From: Perilla frutescens
Taxonomy: Eukaryota; Streptophyta; Magnoliopsida; Lamiales; Lamiaceae
Direction of reading: 5' to 3'
Assembly (NCBI GenBank): GCA_026008535.1
Contig: BRKX01000006.1
Span: 6,470,501 to 6,534,500, forward strand
DNA length: 64,000 nucleotides
Shown here: in pieces, positions 48,387 to 61,012 of the stretch
Layout: the number at the start of each line of letters is the position of its first letter
Numbering within the stretch: the first letter of the stretch is position 1
The notes under the pieces: model-generated
Told to the model about the DNA's origin: nothing
The model's database searches: none
What the model saw: the letters and a program-made list of their open reading frames with translations, nothing else
Translations under genes and position numbers: made by a program

Positions 48387-49043
48387 TTGGGTTGTAAATG
48401 AATCGAATCGGAGCGAATATCTATGTATTGGATTCGATTCGAAAAAATTATTGTATATTCGATTCGACCTCGAATATTTTTTTTGATTCGTATTCGATTC
48501 GATAAGATATTCGCAAATATTCGATTCGATTTTTTTAAGTGTATTATTAAACATACAATACAATTCGATTTGATTCTATTCGATGCAAAATTTTCTTATT
48601 TTAACACTATTCGATTCGATTTGCATTTTTGAAGGAAATTTCCTAAAATAATATTTTAAACCAATATTTTACCTAATAAACAATTAGGTATTGGTATTAT
48701 TTTTGTTTAATTTTGTTTCTTAATTTAGTTTATATATATATATATATCTATATATATATATTGTATTAAGTCATCTCATTTGCCGGACCATTGGACTATT
48801 GGATATTTATGTATCAGAATCAATTATATATATATATGTTTATATAAATATAAACATAAATCTAATAGAATATTTTCGAATATCGAATCGAATATCATGA
48901 TGTTGAGTTTGAATTTGATAACTAATCGAATCGGAAAAAGTATTTGTATTTGTATTCGAATCATAAATTTCCGAATTCGAATTTTCAAAAATCGAATCGA
49001 ATATCGAACCGAACTAAAATTATTTGATTCGTTTAGAACCCTA
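48387..49043. mobile_element. hAT-type foldback MITE (657 bp) with 8-bp target duplication
   Basis: Left end TTGGGTTGTAAATGAATCGA, right end (reverse complement) TAGGGTTCTAAACGAATCAA. A perfect 8-bp direct repeat TTGGATAC flanks it (48379-48386 and 49044-49051), the target size of hAT elements. Both arms are packed with TTCGATTCGA/ATTCGAAT words and can fold back on each other. The centre carries TA-rich microsatellite DNA. No coding capacity. Confidence 0.85.
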
Positions 49044-50386
49044 TTGGATACCCTAAGTAAGTGAGATAGATTTAATACCCTTGAATATGTGGTGTCTCAA
49101 CTCGAAGGACAAGCCGTGCACTATTGTATTTTTGAAACGAACAATTAGTTTTCGATAGATTCCATGTTAAGTTTGTTTAATGGTTTTGTTAAGTGAACTT
49201 GTTCTCTAACAAAGAACCATGTATACACATTTATTTTAGGCAACACATGTCAATGGAAGTGAACATTATCATGTTATGAGCGTGTATATTTTATGTGCGG
49301 GTTAAAATGTTTATCATCCCATCTCGAGCAGTTATATAACTTGAAAGTAATTGAAGATGTAAGTATATCCCATAATTATGAACAAATCAATTATATTGTT
49401 TCGTGACTGAGGAATAAGTAGAGATCTTATCGCATGCATGTATAACTAACAGGCACGGTAAATCAAATGCCTCGATATAATATAACCCATTAAGAGTTTA
49501 TTTATAATAAATACTACGGAAAGACAATAATCTACCATTCTAAATTGTGCGACGGGCGTTGCTGTGTAAGGCAACACAAATTTCACCTTTCATTCACATT
49601 GTATGTAAATACAATATAATATACAATTGAGTAAATATAGATATCGACCTCATTTATTTTAATTGTTTATAGTGATAATCAATGAAAAGACTTACTGTTT
49701 GGGAATTTATCGGCTATAGTTTTAAATGATTTGTGATTCGGACAATTGAAATATTAGCGATAATCGTTTTATAGTTGACTGAAATCTTGGGGATTGTTTG
49801 AATTTGTGAAATACAGCACACTGAATATATTGCGATGATTATTTTGAAGAATAAGATAGTAAAACACACTTCATGATTAAGTAATACTAAACTTGATAAG
49901 TTATTCTATGAAATATAAAACCGGATCGGGAATATTGTATTTGCAGCCAGTAGTCTGATCCAAAGCCAGCAGTCTGAAATAATTATTTTGATATCGTGTT
50001 AGTACAACAAAGCTTTATGAAGACCTAGTGAACATAAAACTTTGGTCTATAATTTTTTCCTAGTCCATCTGATTTAATTGGACATGACCTCTTTTATTGA
50101 TAATTCTTTTTTTTTTTAATTTCGTGTTGGTGTACAGTGAGCTTATTGCGGTGAGTTGTGAATTTTTGGTTTCTTCAAGTCTCCCGATTCCAGCTTAGAG
50201 GTAACACAAACATTAAGATTTCCACTCCATCGTCTTCTTCGATGACGTTTTCTACCTAATTTGACCCCGTTTACGGCTACTGTTGGATCTGTTGTAATCC
50301 AGCGCTCTCCGTCGACGGCGCATTTCAGCTTCGGTGTTAGGGTTTCTGTCATTTCTTGGTGGAGCGGTTGTTCAGAGAGAAAAGCA
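49044..50386. other. AT-rich intergenic DNA upstream of the ULP1-like gene
   Basis: No gene recognised. 50,140-50,386 is less AT-rich and probably the leader of the ULP1-like gene. I looked for the outer inverted repeat of a transposon holding that gene and did not find one with confidence. Confidence 0.4.
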
Positions 50387-53300
50387 ATGAGTTCGAACAC
50401 ATCCAATACAAGTCGCAGCGGTAATTAATCTTCACTTACCTATTTAGTTGGTATCTTGTTCGATATTTTAATGTGTCCAGATTAATTGCATATGGTTTGG
50501 CTGGGCAATCGTCCAATTGTGTGAATTCGTCTTATTGCACATAGAGTGTATGAGATTTTGTTTATTAGTTGGTGAGTTCTCTGTTATTTGGGTGCGCCCA
50601 ATGTTAATTTTGAGTTTCCATCCTTGAATGATTTTGCTGGTTATTCCATACACATTGCTTACTCGGCGTGGTGTTCTTAAATTAGTGCTGAGATACAATT
50701 CATTCATCCTCGTTTATGAATATAGATAATGTGCTGTTGTCCCATTACATTGGTGATTTTGTATTTAGGTGAGGAATCGTCGTAATCAGTGGCGCGTTGT
50801 TTGTCCTCTGTTTAAGATGTTCCCACTTTGCATGAATGTGATTAGGCTGGTGAGGAAGTGTAATTGATAAGGTGGTCGCTGTTAGGTTGCCTTTAGGCCG
50901 GTTGTGGCTCAGTGGTACGTGTTATATTGAATACCGTGTAGTTGTGTCCAGTTTTTGTAAGCATAGTTGTCGTCGCTTTGATGTGTTCCTCTCCGCATCT
51001 GGACTTTCGAAGCCACAGAAATGTGAGAGGTTGTCAGTATATTTGCTATTTCTGGCACATGTTGTAATGGACTATATATTTTTCCGACCTTTGTTGCAAA
51101 TGCTGGCATGAATCTGTAATTGAACATATGTGTACGGTCTTCAGAAGGATTCATGAACATTGCATATGAAATCGTGTTCATTTCAATTTCGTAAAGTGTA
51201 ACGCTGCATGTTGTGTAGACATTGCTTGCTAGTGAACCTCTGTCCGTGCGTGTAAAGGATGTCTGAGTGTGAATTTTTTGAGGATTTATGATTTGTTTGG
51301 GGTATTTGTAGGTGCGCTTGTCTCTGGACGTGGACACTTATCATGGCTGAACACGATTCGGTCGTACCTGTCTGTTGAAAAGCGAGAACTGCTTAACGCG
51401 TCGTGCTTTGGTCATTTATTATCTATTCCTGATATTCAATTTCAAGGTCAATTGTACCACGTGCTCATAAAGAAACTGGAAAAGAGCTCCCTGGCACAGC
51501 AGCGGTTGTCTTTCCGTATTAACAATCGAGTTATTGAGTTTGGGCCTCGTGAATTTAGTTTAATGACAGGGCTGAGCATGTATGGTTGGGAAGAACCGCC
51601 ATCCGATTCTGAATTCCACGAAACTTACTTCCATGGCAGAACTGATCTAGTTTTCAGCGACATTCAAAAAAGTTTCATAAGAGAATGCGAAGCCACCAGT
51701 GGTGATTCGCTTGATGCATTCAAGCTTGCACTCCTCTATATCGTGTATGGGATTTTACTCATCCGTGCAAGAAAATCGAAGAGGATCGATTTGAAGTACT
51801 TCCACCTAATTGATGATCTTGAGAAATTTAATGGGTTCACCTGGGGCCAGGTGTCCTATGAATTTCTTGTGCGTACGGCTCATCGTGCTAGGGATATTCT
51901 CGATAACTTGATTGCTGAAGGAAAGACATTGGCTTATGATGCGAATGGGTTCGCCATTGCTCTACAGACGTGAGCGTATGAAGTAATGCCTAATCTTGCT
52001 CGTGGATGTGCCATGAGGGTGTCTGGTATGGAGGACGAAAATCCTAATATGATAAGATGGGCTAGCAGCAAACACTTTCGTTTTGAGCGGATTAATAGGT
52101 ATTTCACTGCCAAAAATGCCGGCGCATATCCGGTGAGTGTACTACAATTTGCAGTGGAAAACTTAATATTATCTCTGTTTACTCTTTATATCCACAACCT
52201 TAGTTCCACGTGTAGGTTGGGAATACAATTAACATGGAGAATACTGTTAACAGGTTGATATTATAGTTTCTGATAAGGAGCAACATATGTTAAATTTGCT
52301 TGGGGTTAGTGACATTACTTTGGGCCCTCTTGCACGGAGACGTGGCGGTGAAGTTATTTATAAGCACCGCAGACTGCCGAAGAAGTGTCCGGGATCTGAT
52401 CCCCAGCGTAATGGGAAGCAGAATTTACATGTTCCTGAACGGAAATCGTTGAGACTAGAAGGGACAGCTTGCCCCGGCGTACCACCTCCGGTGAGGATGT
52501 CCCATCTACATCATGTTGTGTGAATAAATTAGACCCTGCCTTACTAATTAAATGTTGCAGGAGACGAGTTTGGTCATATCTGGGCTGCTTAGGCGGGTTG
52601 CTAGTCTTGAGAAAAATCTGAAAGGTTTAAAGGCGGCTGTAGGGGACCCGGATGGGGCGAGCACTGATGCAGGACTAGATGATGATGATCCCCCTCAATA
52701 TGACGTAGTTGGAGATAGCAATCCTACGGCGGCACCGACCTTTCCAACCGTTGGATCCCCCGCAGGGAATGAGTCAGTTACGGGAGTTATCCCAGGTGAG
52801 GCCCCCGTCAGTGATGATCTTGTTGAGCACAATCATTCTGCAGCACCTGTTCTGAATAATGACCCACACTCCTTCATAACCGCTGTAGGGGAGCAACTGC
52901 CTCCGCAAAGTGATGTCGGAACTCCATTCATCATGACAGGAAGTGCATCCGGCAGTAAGAGGAAGCGAGTCCGTAAACCACCACCAAAAGTGATTCCCCG
53001 CACCATTGTCACGCGTTCTAGGTCAGTTCCCGCGTTAGATGCTCAACACGATCCACGGGATCTGGATGTTGACCACACAGTCCTTGATGAGTTTGAGAGT
53101 TGGTATAACGAATGTACCCGAAAGACTGAGTAAGCGTGAGCAGTGGGTATTCTATGGAGCATGTGGGACTCTAAAATTGATATACATGTTGTTTGTGATT
53201 GTGTATTTTCTTATTTTTCAGGTCTGACTCCATCCTCCTGCTCAATGGTATACATGCGGATGCTGATTGGTTTTTCTTCATCTGGACACCCCGATATCCG

Positions 53301-54134
53301 CTCCGTGTTGATGTATTAACTGCCGTCTTGCTTATAAATTATATATTGGCCTGCGGCCCGCTTTTGTTTACTTTGTTAGCTTATCCGTCCTTCCATTAAC
53401 ATGCAGTGACCTAAAGTTTGTTGTTTTGCAGCATATTGATTCGTTGTTAAATGTGCTGGTTTGGATGCTGAAGGATGCTGGCCAGCTAAATGAAGAGCGC
53501 GCACTTCTGGAGATGATCTGCTGGGTACGCTTGTTTGGTCCTTCCTGCGGCATTTGAAATTATCTGTTGGCATTATTCGTATGTGAATTATATTAATGCT
53601 TATGCTCCTTTCCAGAAGCCCCTTATCTCGGATAACTTTGCGGTGGTTTCACAATATGTTGGGCCGTACGCTTTGGGCCGGTATCCAACCTCTTGTCCAG
53701 TTCACTGGCAGCATGCTAAACGCGTGTATGGAGTCGGGAACATTGGTAAACACGAGGTGGCCTATGAGATCTTGTTAGAGGGACAATGCATCAAAGTTTA
53801 CGATCTGTCATCCACCAGTCGTTGTTGGGAATCTTTGTCGACCCCGTTTCGCAACATGAGCATAAACGTTCCGAAGCTATGTACCGAACTCCGTATTTGG
53901 GATGAAAAACGTATGACCATCTCTCTGCATCCTATGTGGGATGTTATCCAGGTTCGCCATCCTCCTCAGCAACTGAACGACTTTGATTGCGGCATCATGG
54001 TAATCAAGTTTCTTGAATGCCTTTTGTGCGGCCGTGACGTCTCTGTTTTGGATGCCGAGCGTTGCGGTATGTACAGGCGCAGTTATTGTGCAAAATTGTA
54101 TGAGATTAGTGTAGGCGAACCTGTTGTTGCTTGA
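50387..54134 (+). pseudogene. DUF1985 / Ulp1-like (C48) protease gene, one internal stop
   Basis: Seven exons with matching phases: 50387-50420, 51312-52132, 52254-52490, 52561-53129, 53222-53312, 53432-53524 and 53616-54134; 788 codons. Exon 2 holds a DUF1985-like region (LSWLNTIRSYLSVEKRELLN, RINNRVIEFGPREFSLMTGL). The middle is acidic and Pro/Ser-rich with a basic patch (GSKRKRVRKPPPK). The last exon is a Ulp1/SENP cysteine-protease domain: His about 661 (GKHEVAYEI), Asp about 678 (KVYDLSS), Gln about 734 and Cys about 740 (QQLNDFDCGIMVIKF). Ulp1-type enzymes cleave SUMO-like modifiers. The only break I see is TGA at 51971-51973, where a Trp codon (TGG) would restore a normal reading. Genes of this type are carried by some plant Mutator-like elements and lie beside transposases, as here. 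Confidence 0.8.
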
Positions 54135-55173
54135 TACGTGCATGTCAGCTAAGGGGTCTGACTTTGATTAAGTTCGATCCCCGTATTCAGTTTCCCTCTG
54201 AGCCTGAATGTGTTTTCATAATTCATACCCTGGTAGGCTGTAGGATTATGTTGGTTCTTTTTACTCGGGACTATTTACAAGTTGTGTGCTGTGTTTTTTA
54301 GCATTTATTCCCCCCTTGTTGTATTGAGAATATACTTTTTCCCTTTCCCCATTGGATTACTCTGAATAAGACACTGCCCTGGCGTTTTTATCTATTTCTT
54401 TCCTCATGTTGTAGTGAGCATATCCTTTTCCCTATCCGATTGGATTACTCTGCATCAGTTATCTTCAGAAGTTTATCGTCTGCCTATCTTCCGCTTGAAT
54501 ACCTGACTTTGTTTTTCTCCAATGTGTTTCAGCAATGTATTCCCTAATCCCCATAGTACACCTCTTCTCTATGCGTTTTAGTATTATCAAGCATACTTTT
54601 CATACATCATCAGTATGTGTACATTAATTTTTGGCTAAACTAGTTGCTGGGGAGGATCACATGTGTACACGTCTGGTGTTATTGCGCAAGTCTCTGTGTA
54701 ACTACATGAAAATATTCTGTAATCTAACGGCCGAAATCTTGCAATGTTGTTGTTGCAATTTATATCTGCGAAAAATAATAACCTGGTAAGGAATCGGAAA
54801 AACATTATACTCTTCAAGCACACCGAACTCACGAAGGGAGTTGGAGAATATTGAATTTACCAAGCGATACCTTCCTCATTGTTCAAGTAACCATTTTAAA
54901 GCGAACTGGGGATTTGTAACGGCCACTATCGGTTATTACACCCTCTTTGTTAAGATTAAGGTACGTAGCATTTGGAAAACGGAGAGTTCACAAATGATGG
55001 TTAACCATAACACAAGTCGACTTTGAAGGTAATTCAACGCAACTTCTTTATTCGCATGTATATGTGAACCCCAAAATGTGGGAGCACATATCATTTGCCA
55101 AACATCCCCCTTGTGCCACAGTCATGACCCCTCACAAGATAACCCTTGCGCTATCGAACTAATAAATGCACGT
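54135..55173. other. Region between two convergent transposon-type genes
   Basis: 3' flanks of the ULP1-like gene and of the MYB/SANT-like gene. 54,290-54,480 contains two near copies of CCTTTCCCcATTGGATTACTCTG, about 90 bp apart. No gene is seen. Confidence 0.5.
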
Positions 55174-55854
55174 TTAGAACTCTTGGGACAATGAATTTTC
55201 TTCTGGAGATGATGCAGGCGTCATGGAGATGGGTTGGTCAACCACCTCGTCCACGGTGGCACGGGATCGCCGGCTACCGTTGTCTGAAAATGCAGATCTT
55301 CGAATTCCAGATGCGGATGTGTTTGAGGACGAACTAATATTAATCACAGGCTCGCACACTGCCTTCAGCAGTTCCCATTGAGCCTCCACTTCGTTCATAT
55401 AAATGACGTACCTTGGGTTATTCTGCAATAAAAGTGCCCGTCGTAAGTTGTACCATGTTAGTATTTCAACACCGGGTTTAATATGAAATCTACAAGGCAT
55501 GACTATTACCTCTATGATTCATTTCCATGTACGTGCCGTTGTCTCGACCTTGTTTGTCGCAGAGTTGTACCGTACGTTTGGCCGTTGAATGAGATCCTTG
55601 AACTCCGCGTGACGTCTTTCCCACTGGCTGCATTTCCATTCTAGCGCTGCCAATGATATATGCACATCATATTCTGCCCTCATCTCACCTATTATCCGTG
55701 TGAAGCAGCCCTCATTTCCAACACCCTCCGAATACTCCCATTGTGATTTCGACCGAGCTGTCTGCAACTTTTACAACACTATTTTCTCCACATTACGGGA
55801 CCAAACCCTTGTATAAAATGAAGTTTCCTGTGAGTATGGATCGGCTCCCGACAT
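55174..55854 (-). pseudogene. MYB/SANT-like transposon-associated gene, two stops
   Basis: Two exons on the minus strand: 55854-55510 and 55422-55174, joined by a GT-AG intron. It reads MSGADPYSQETSFYTRVWSR, then (after a TAA) LQTARSKSQWEYSEGVGNEG, LEWKCSQWERRHAEFKDLIQ, and NSATNKVETTARTWK before a TGA. After the intron it continues NNPRYVIYMNEVEAQWELLK and a Ser-rich tail. The spacing of W, the 'L..K...W..rh..F..L' core and 'TNkV....tW' fit the Myb/SANT-like domain (Myb_DNA-bind_3 type), usual in PIF/Harbinger-associated plant proteins. DNA binding is inferred. Two in-frame stops make it a pseudogene of about 197 codons. Confidence 0.65.
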
Positions 55855-56692
55855 GCCGAAGTTTCTACAATTGCAACTCGCGGGTGTATCTCGTTTGGTT
55901 CTCCGGAATGATTATGAATACGGGTTTGCTCTATGTAAAGTAATGCGATTTATAACATCTCATCTCGTGCTATAAATAGCACAACATGTATATATATATA
56001 TATAACCATTCGCATGAATAACAACGTTTTCATAATTAGTGCCTCGAGGGCATGTGTGACATTATTTTCACCTGCCCATCTACAGCTGGCCTTGAATAAT
56101 GCACTAACTAAAAGCCAAACATGTGCTTACCAATACAATTGGACAGAGAATAGGTGGACACTCACATGATTCCTTACACTTTGCAGACCAATGTCACGGG
56201 TTGTATTTGCCTCCTGAACCTGCCGTTTACATTTTGTCTATCGATCGCCACGGTTGTGAACAGATGATTGCGTTGGAATGACCTATTTGTTAAAAAACAA
56301 TCGACTTGAATTATAGTGTCCAGTCAATATTTTGCATAATAAACCCCAAAATGACATGTTAATGTTCTGAAGCACGAATATCTCTACTAATACCAATTGT
56401 GATGGTGTTACACTGCCCATCTCAGTCTCCATACACGCATCGTAATCCATGCTGCCTGGAAGATTATTCCTTAACATATTATAATGGATCCACTGATGTG
56501 GATCCATGCCCACCGCATTGTCCTGGCCTGCACATAATTTGAGGAATGTTACCAGACTCACCACACTATATCGTATCTAACCGGTTTTGGAATTGCTTAT
56601 TAATGAAATATGGTTACATCGACTGTATAACCTGCATTACTTAAGGGGACGCCTCCCTTTTTCATATTCCGATACTTCTTATGAACCGGTTC
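55855..56692. other. Region between MYB/SANT-like gene and transposase relic
   Basis: Minus-strand frame 56564-56283 is open and contains GQDNAVGMDPHQWIHYNMLR, which could be an exon of a transposon gene, but it matches no family I know. The rest has no gene. Confidence 0.35.
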
Positions 56693-58790
56693 TCATCCAC
56701 CAGCCCTCTGTCTTGGATACCAAGCATGGTTAGTTGTCGGCGGGTTGCGAATACCGCAACTGTGAGGGCTATCCGAAGGACGAGAGCCCATGTTTGTGGA
56801 TGAGGTGGCTTGGTTTTGAGACCCACACGCCTGGTTAAACAACAAAGTCATGCATTGGTGCAACGATGTCCTGTAATTGACATTATCCTTGCACTCGTAC
56901 GCGATCGCGTACGCTAGCCGCATAATATTATTCACAAACAACATATCATCCGGTATATCTCCACCAGAAGGGGTAATGATATTGTTAGGCGATCTATTCC
57001 TAGTAGCCCTTGTCCATCTCTTCAAAATATGTTGTTCGGGGAGTCTTCTGATATTTATAGTGAAAAAAACCTTAAAGATGTGACGGCATATCAACCCTTC
57101 TGTCTCCCACTTTCTACATGTACACGTCATTGATTGTGTCCCTTGCTGGAACACTACACGCCTGCTGCGATGGTGCACTCCCTGACCGCACACAATGAAC
57201 TCCAACTCAGCCGCGCTGTAGTCCAGAGATGACTATATCATGTCAATATTTATTGAACTTGCAGCTTCAATCTCGACCAATTTGTAAATGCTGCGTGTGT
57301 AAATTCTGGCGGCATGGGTAAGGAGATGGTTATCATTAACTCGTTGTCCCGGCATTTCTATCGACAGGGCATCTTCTGCCCGCTCTTTCAAGCACTAATC
57401 TATCTGAATCTTCTAATAATGGCGAACAAATTCAGTCAGCGTTCCACTGCGTGCGCATAAATCCTTCAAAACCTTATTTGTGGCCTCACTGCGCGAGGTA
57501 GCATGCATTCCTGCGGAAAAAGGTCATTCGTTAAGACATGAGCCCATCTCTTACGCAGTCGGTACATTGTTTCAAACCAGGTATTATCTCCCAACATATG
57601 TTCATCTATCAGCGACCGCCATGTATCCTGAAACTCTACTTCAGTTTCACATCCATTCATACAGTGGTGCCACTTCTTTTTGAATTCTTTGTCTTTATTG
57701 AGGCTCCCAAAATGTGAGGGTGCGTTCTGATTAATGTGCCATTGACAGAGACGGTGTCGAGCTGTGTGGAAGCAGTAATCCACAGCATTCATCAGTGCTT
57801 GACATTGATCTGTGAAAATAATCTGGGGCTCTTTTCCCCCCATTGAATCAAGAAATGTTGAAAACAACCACTCGAATGATTTCGTTGTCTCATCTGGCAG
57901 GAATCCCAATCCAAACATAACATTTTGTCGATGGTGGTTGATCCTGATGAACGGGGCACATATTAGATTGTACTTGTTAGTCTTGAAAGTGGTATCGACG
58001 GACAATACATCTCCAAACAATTCATAATCTGCTGCACTTCAGCTGTCGCGGAAGAAGAAGTTCATCAACCGGCCCTCGTCATCCAACATTATATTCGAGT
58101 AGAAGAATGGCTCTGTCTTAGACTTGTTAGCAAACACCTGCACGATTGCTCTCGCATCTCCATTGGGTATCTTTGTTTCTGCCCTAATGCGATTCATATG
58201 ATCATATGTGTCCTTCCTTATGAACCCCACGTTTTGCACCCCACGCGACTCTTTCTCCATGAATCTACAAGCCTTACTGACACCAATTCCTGCATCACGC
58301 ATCTGCTCTAATATGGACTTTTGTGCATGGGACAAATTCCGCATAGAACGCAGTAGGTAGGTTTGATCCGCCTCATATAGTTCATGATTGTGGGTCGTCT
58401 GATGCAAACCCACCTTCCAGATCCCATCTACATGTTCCCTCATAACACGCAGACGTGCTTTGCACGACGTTCTTCGTTGCTGTTTCTTATAAACAGGTAT
58501 GCGATTCTGGGAGCAGATATTCTCACTCACACCTTCGCATGAACAATGATACAGTTTCATCTGAATCTCGGAAGTTTTTCTGAAGTAATTTTACGACCCT
58601 TTCCGAACACTGAATCCGACGTGTCTGGCATACTCACAGTAGAGGACGTACGCCGCATCCAACCCATCAAGTGCTGAACCAGGGACAAGCTTCTGTAATA
58701 GTTGCCTAACTATAGGATCATCCTCATTCCCATTGTCTGCGCTCGTGCCCAGTGACTGACTACTTTCGTCTTCCGAGTTGGTGTCTCATT
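56693..58790 (-). pseudogene. FAR1/MULE-type transposase relic with SWIM zinc finger
   Basis: Begins near 58790 with EDESSQSLGTSADNGNEDDP and the FAR1 domain (YCEYARHVGFSVRKG ... KLYHCSCEGVSEN ... CKARLRVMREHVDG ... QTTHNHEL). The MULE transposase core follows: GDVLSVDTTFKTNKYNLICA and KEPQIIFTDQCQALMNAV carry two catalytic Asp, and SRSEATNKVLKDLC carries the likely Glu. RHRLCQWHINQNAPSHF lies between. A SWIM finger (CTCRKWETEGLICRHIFKVF, C-X-C-Xn-C-X-H) ends it. Breaks: TAA at 58591-58593, TGA at 58039-58041, a one-base frameshift near 57,520 (FSAGMHATS resumes in another frame) and at least three TAG stops between 57,430 and 57,240. Related to FHY3/FAR1 and Jittery-like Mutator transposases. 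Confidence 0.9.
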
Positions 58791-60735
58791 CAAATCAATA
58801 ACCATAGTGCATGTATTCCTCTTTAGGGTGAGCAATCACATTCTAATTCATATTGTAAATTGTATAATAAATCACGCACATCATCAGAACTATCCTAAAC
58901 CTCCAAAATGATATTCCGATCCGTACCTTGTATTCGGTAAACCGGCTGGATCTTCTTCCCTCTCCCTTCTCCCTCTGGGGTGGTACAGTGCACCTGTAAT
59001 GTGGAAAAAGTTTAGTTTTCCCTGCAAACAGCGGCTGCCGACGCGAACCCAAAATGTTGACCTATTCAATTAAGGCTTACAATGGTGTTATTGACGGAAT
59101 CCATTGAGAGGGATGTCGATCCAGAGGGTGCCCGATTCTAGTCTGATCACGTTCTCGGTTCCTGTTGTGATGGCGTTCTAATTTGGAGAGGCGCGGCGGC
59201 AAGGATTTCGTCCGAACAGGGTGAATTTGTATTCCCTCAATCATTTTTTCACTCGTGGCGTGCGACGAACGATTCGCCAGAGTTGAAGAACCCACGGCAC
59301 TTCGCAGGAATTGGCGATTCAAATAAAATTTAAACGGGCGCCCAAATCCTTCCAATTGGTACTGAGTAAATTATCCAAAGCATTGCCCCGGCCCACATAT
59401 TTCTGTCTGTTTTGGTGATATCATCTTAATCTTAATCTAAGCTTAATCACACACCTTTGCGGTAAACTTATTCTTCATATATACAAAATCACAAGGTTCT
59501 GTATCATGTGGTATGGGTTATTGGTGGAGTGGTCAATATACAAATATGAAGCAAGTTAAATAATCCATGTCTCAGCACATTGTTTAAAATAAAAACACCA
59601 CAAAATGATTGATTTGCATCGATAAATCGGATTATGGGATTTCTTATCGTCCTTCTCATCAATTTTTCCTTAATTTCCTTTTATTAATTACTGTAGTCAT
59701 CATATATATGACAAGTTCCAACTATTTAATCAGTATATATATATTTACTACCCTTTTATATACCACTTCCGGCAAAAATCATTTTACTTAACCGAATTTA
59801 ATGAATGTGGTAACAATTTTTTCCCCTTCTTATTGTGTATTTTTTTTCCCGCTTCTTAATTAACATACTTTAGTAACGCAGTTTTACTTCATTAGGCGTG
59901 TACCCTTTATTACATATATTTTGTAACTTATTATGTTAACCTTTCTAAACGTAGTTTGTTCTCCACGATTTAAGGAACTTTAAAAAGTTTTAATTTATTT
60001 TTATTTACTAACTTTCTTTTATTCTTATCAGACCTTACTGTACTCAGAAGTCGTGACTGTATTGATGTTAGGGAGGTATCTGTTATTAGTCATGTTCAAC
60101 TCCAACATATAACCTCAATGTGTTATTATCTTATTTTACAGATATTATAGTTTGTTATTGTTATTTTCCTTTTGTTTATAATCTTTTACTGGTTACTATT
60201 GGATAATAATATAAGGTACCTGTTTTTTATGTAGTCAATGAAATTGCTCAATTCCAATCATATCTCATGTATTTTTACTTATTTATATTGTCGGTCATTC
60301 AGTGTTAAACGTACTCAATATTATGTTTTTCTTTAGTAATTGACTGACCTTTAAATGCTTCTTTTCTTCTTGTTAGTACTTTCCTTTGGCTCATCCTTTA
60401 CCTTCCTTCACTCATAAGTGGCAATTGTAGTAAGGTGAGTGTATTCTATTTTATTACTCATGTTGAACTCCAATATCTAACATCAAAGTGATATTATCAT
60501 CTTTTGCATGTATTCTTGTTTCTTATTATGATATTTGAGTAATTTGAACTTTTATTGCTTATCGGATAGTTAACTGTTTACTAATTAATGGAATTAACTT
60601 ACTGTTCCGTAGCCATGACGTTTAACTTTCAAATGTGAACTATTCACTGGATTATGTAAATATTTATATTATACCTGTTTGATCTTACACATTAAAAAAA
60701 GTGTAGATCTATTCAATGTTATAGATCATCCTAAA
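58791..60735. other. Region upstream of the transposase relic
   Basis: Minus-strand frame 59355-59077 is open (MEGFGRPFKFYLNRQFLRSA ...) with a basic composition and may be a 5' exon of the transposase or another element gene; no family recognised. From 59,400 the DNA is AT-rich. Two related blocks, around 60,090-60,160 and 60,450-60,530 (CATGTT(C/G)AACTCCAA(C/T)AT), show an old duplication about 370 bp apart. Confidence 0.4.
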
Positions 60736-61012
60736 CTCCCTCCGTGATGGGTTCATATTGACCACTTTATCCTCGCCCGTATCTTACAAATAGGACAGTT
60801 GCAACCAAACTATTAGGACTTCAATTCCATTATTAGCCTTACTCACGATTACGACTCCACAAAGTTCTACAGTTTTTGCCTTTAGCTTCAAAAACACGGC
60901 AAATGTATATTTGTTAATTACTATGATAAGTAATACTATGTATAGTTATAGGATCATATAATTGCGCCACCTCAACATAGTAGTAGGGACTACATAAGTT
61001 GGACGGAGGCAG
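60736..61012. mobile_element. Stowaway-like MITE (about 277 bp)
   Basis: Left end CTCCCTCCGTGATGGGTTCA and right end (reverse complement) CTGCCTCCGTCCAACTTATG match the Stowaway CTCCCTCCGTCC start. TA is present at the right flank; the left flank reads TAAA before the repeat, so the left edge may be off by two bases. The interior contains TAGTAGGGACTACATAAG, typical of these elements. Confidence 0.65.

Noticed and set aside
49500..50386. Left terminal inverted repeat of a large MULE around the Ulp1-like gene
   Set aside because: I compared this stretch by eye with 58,800-63,000 reverse-complemented and found no convincing long match.
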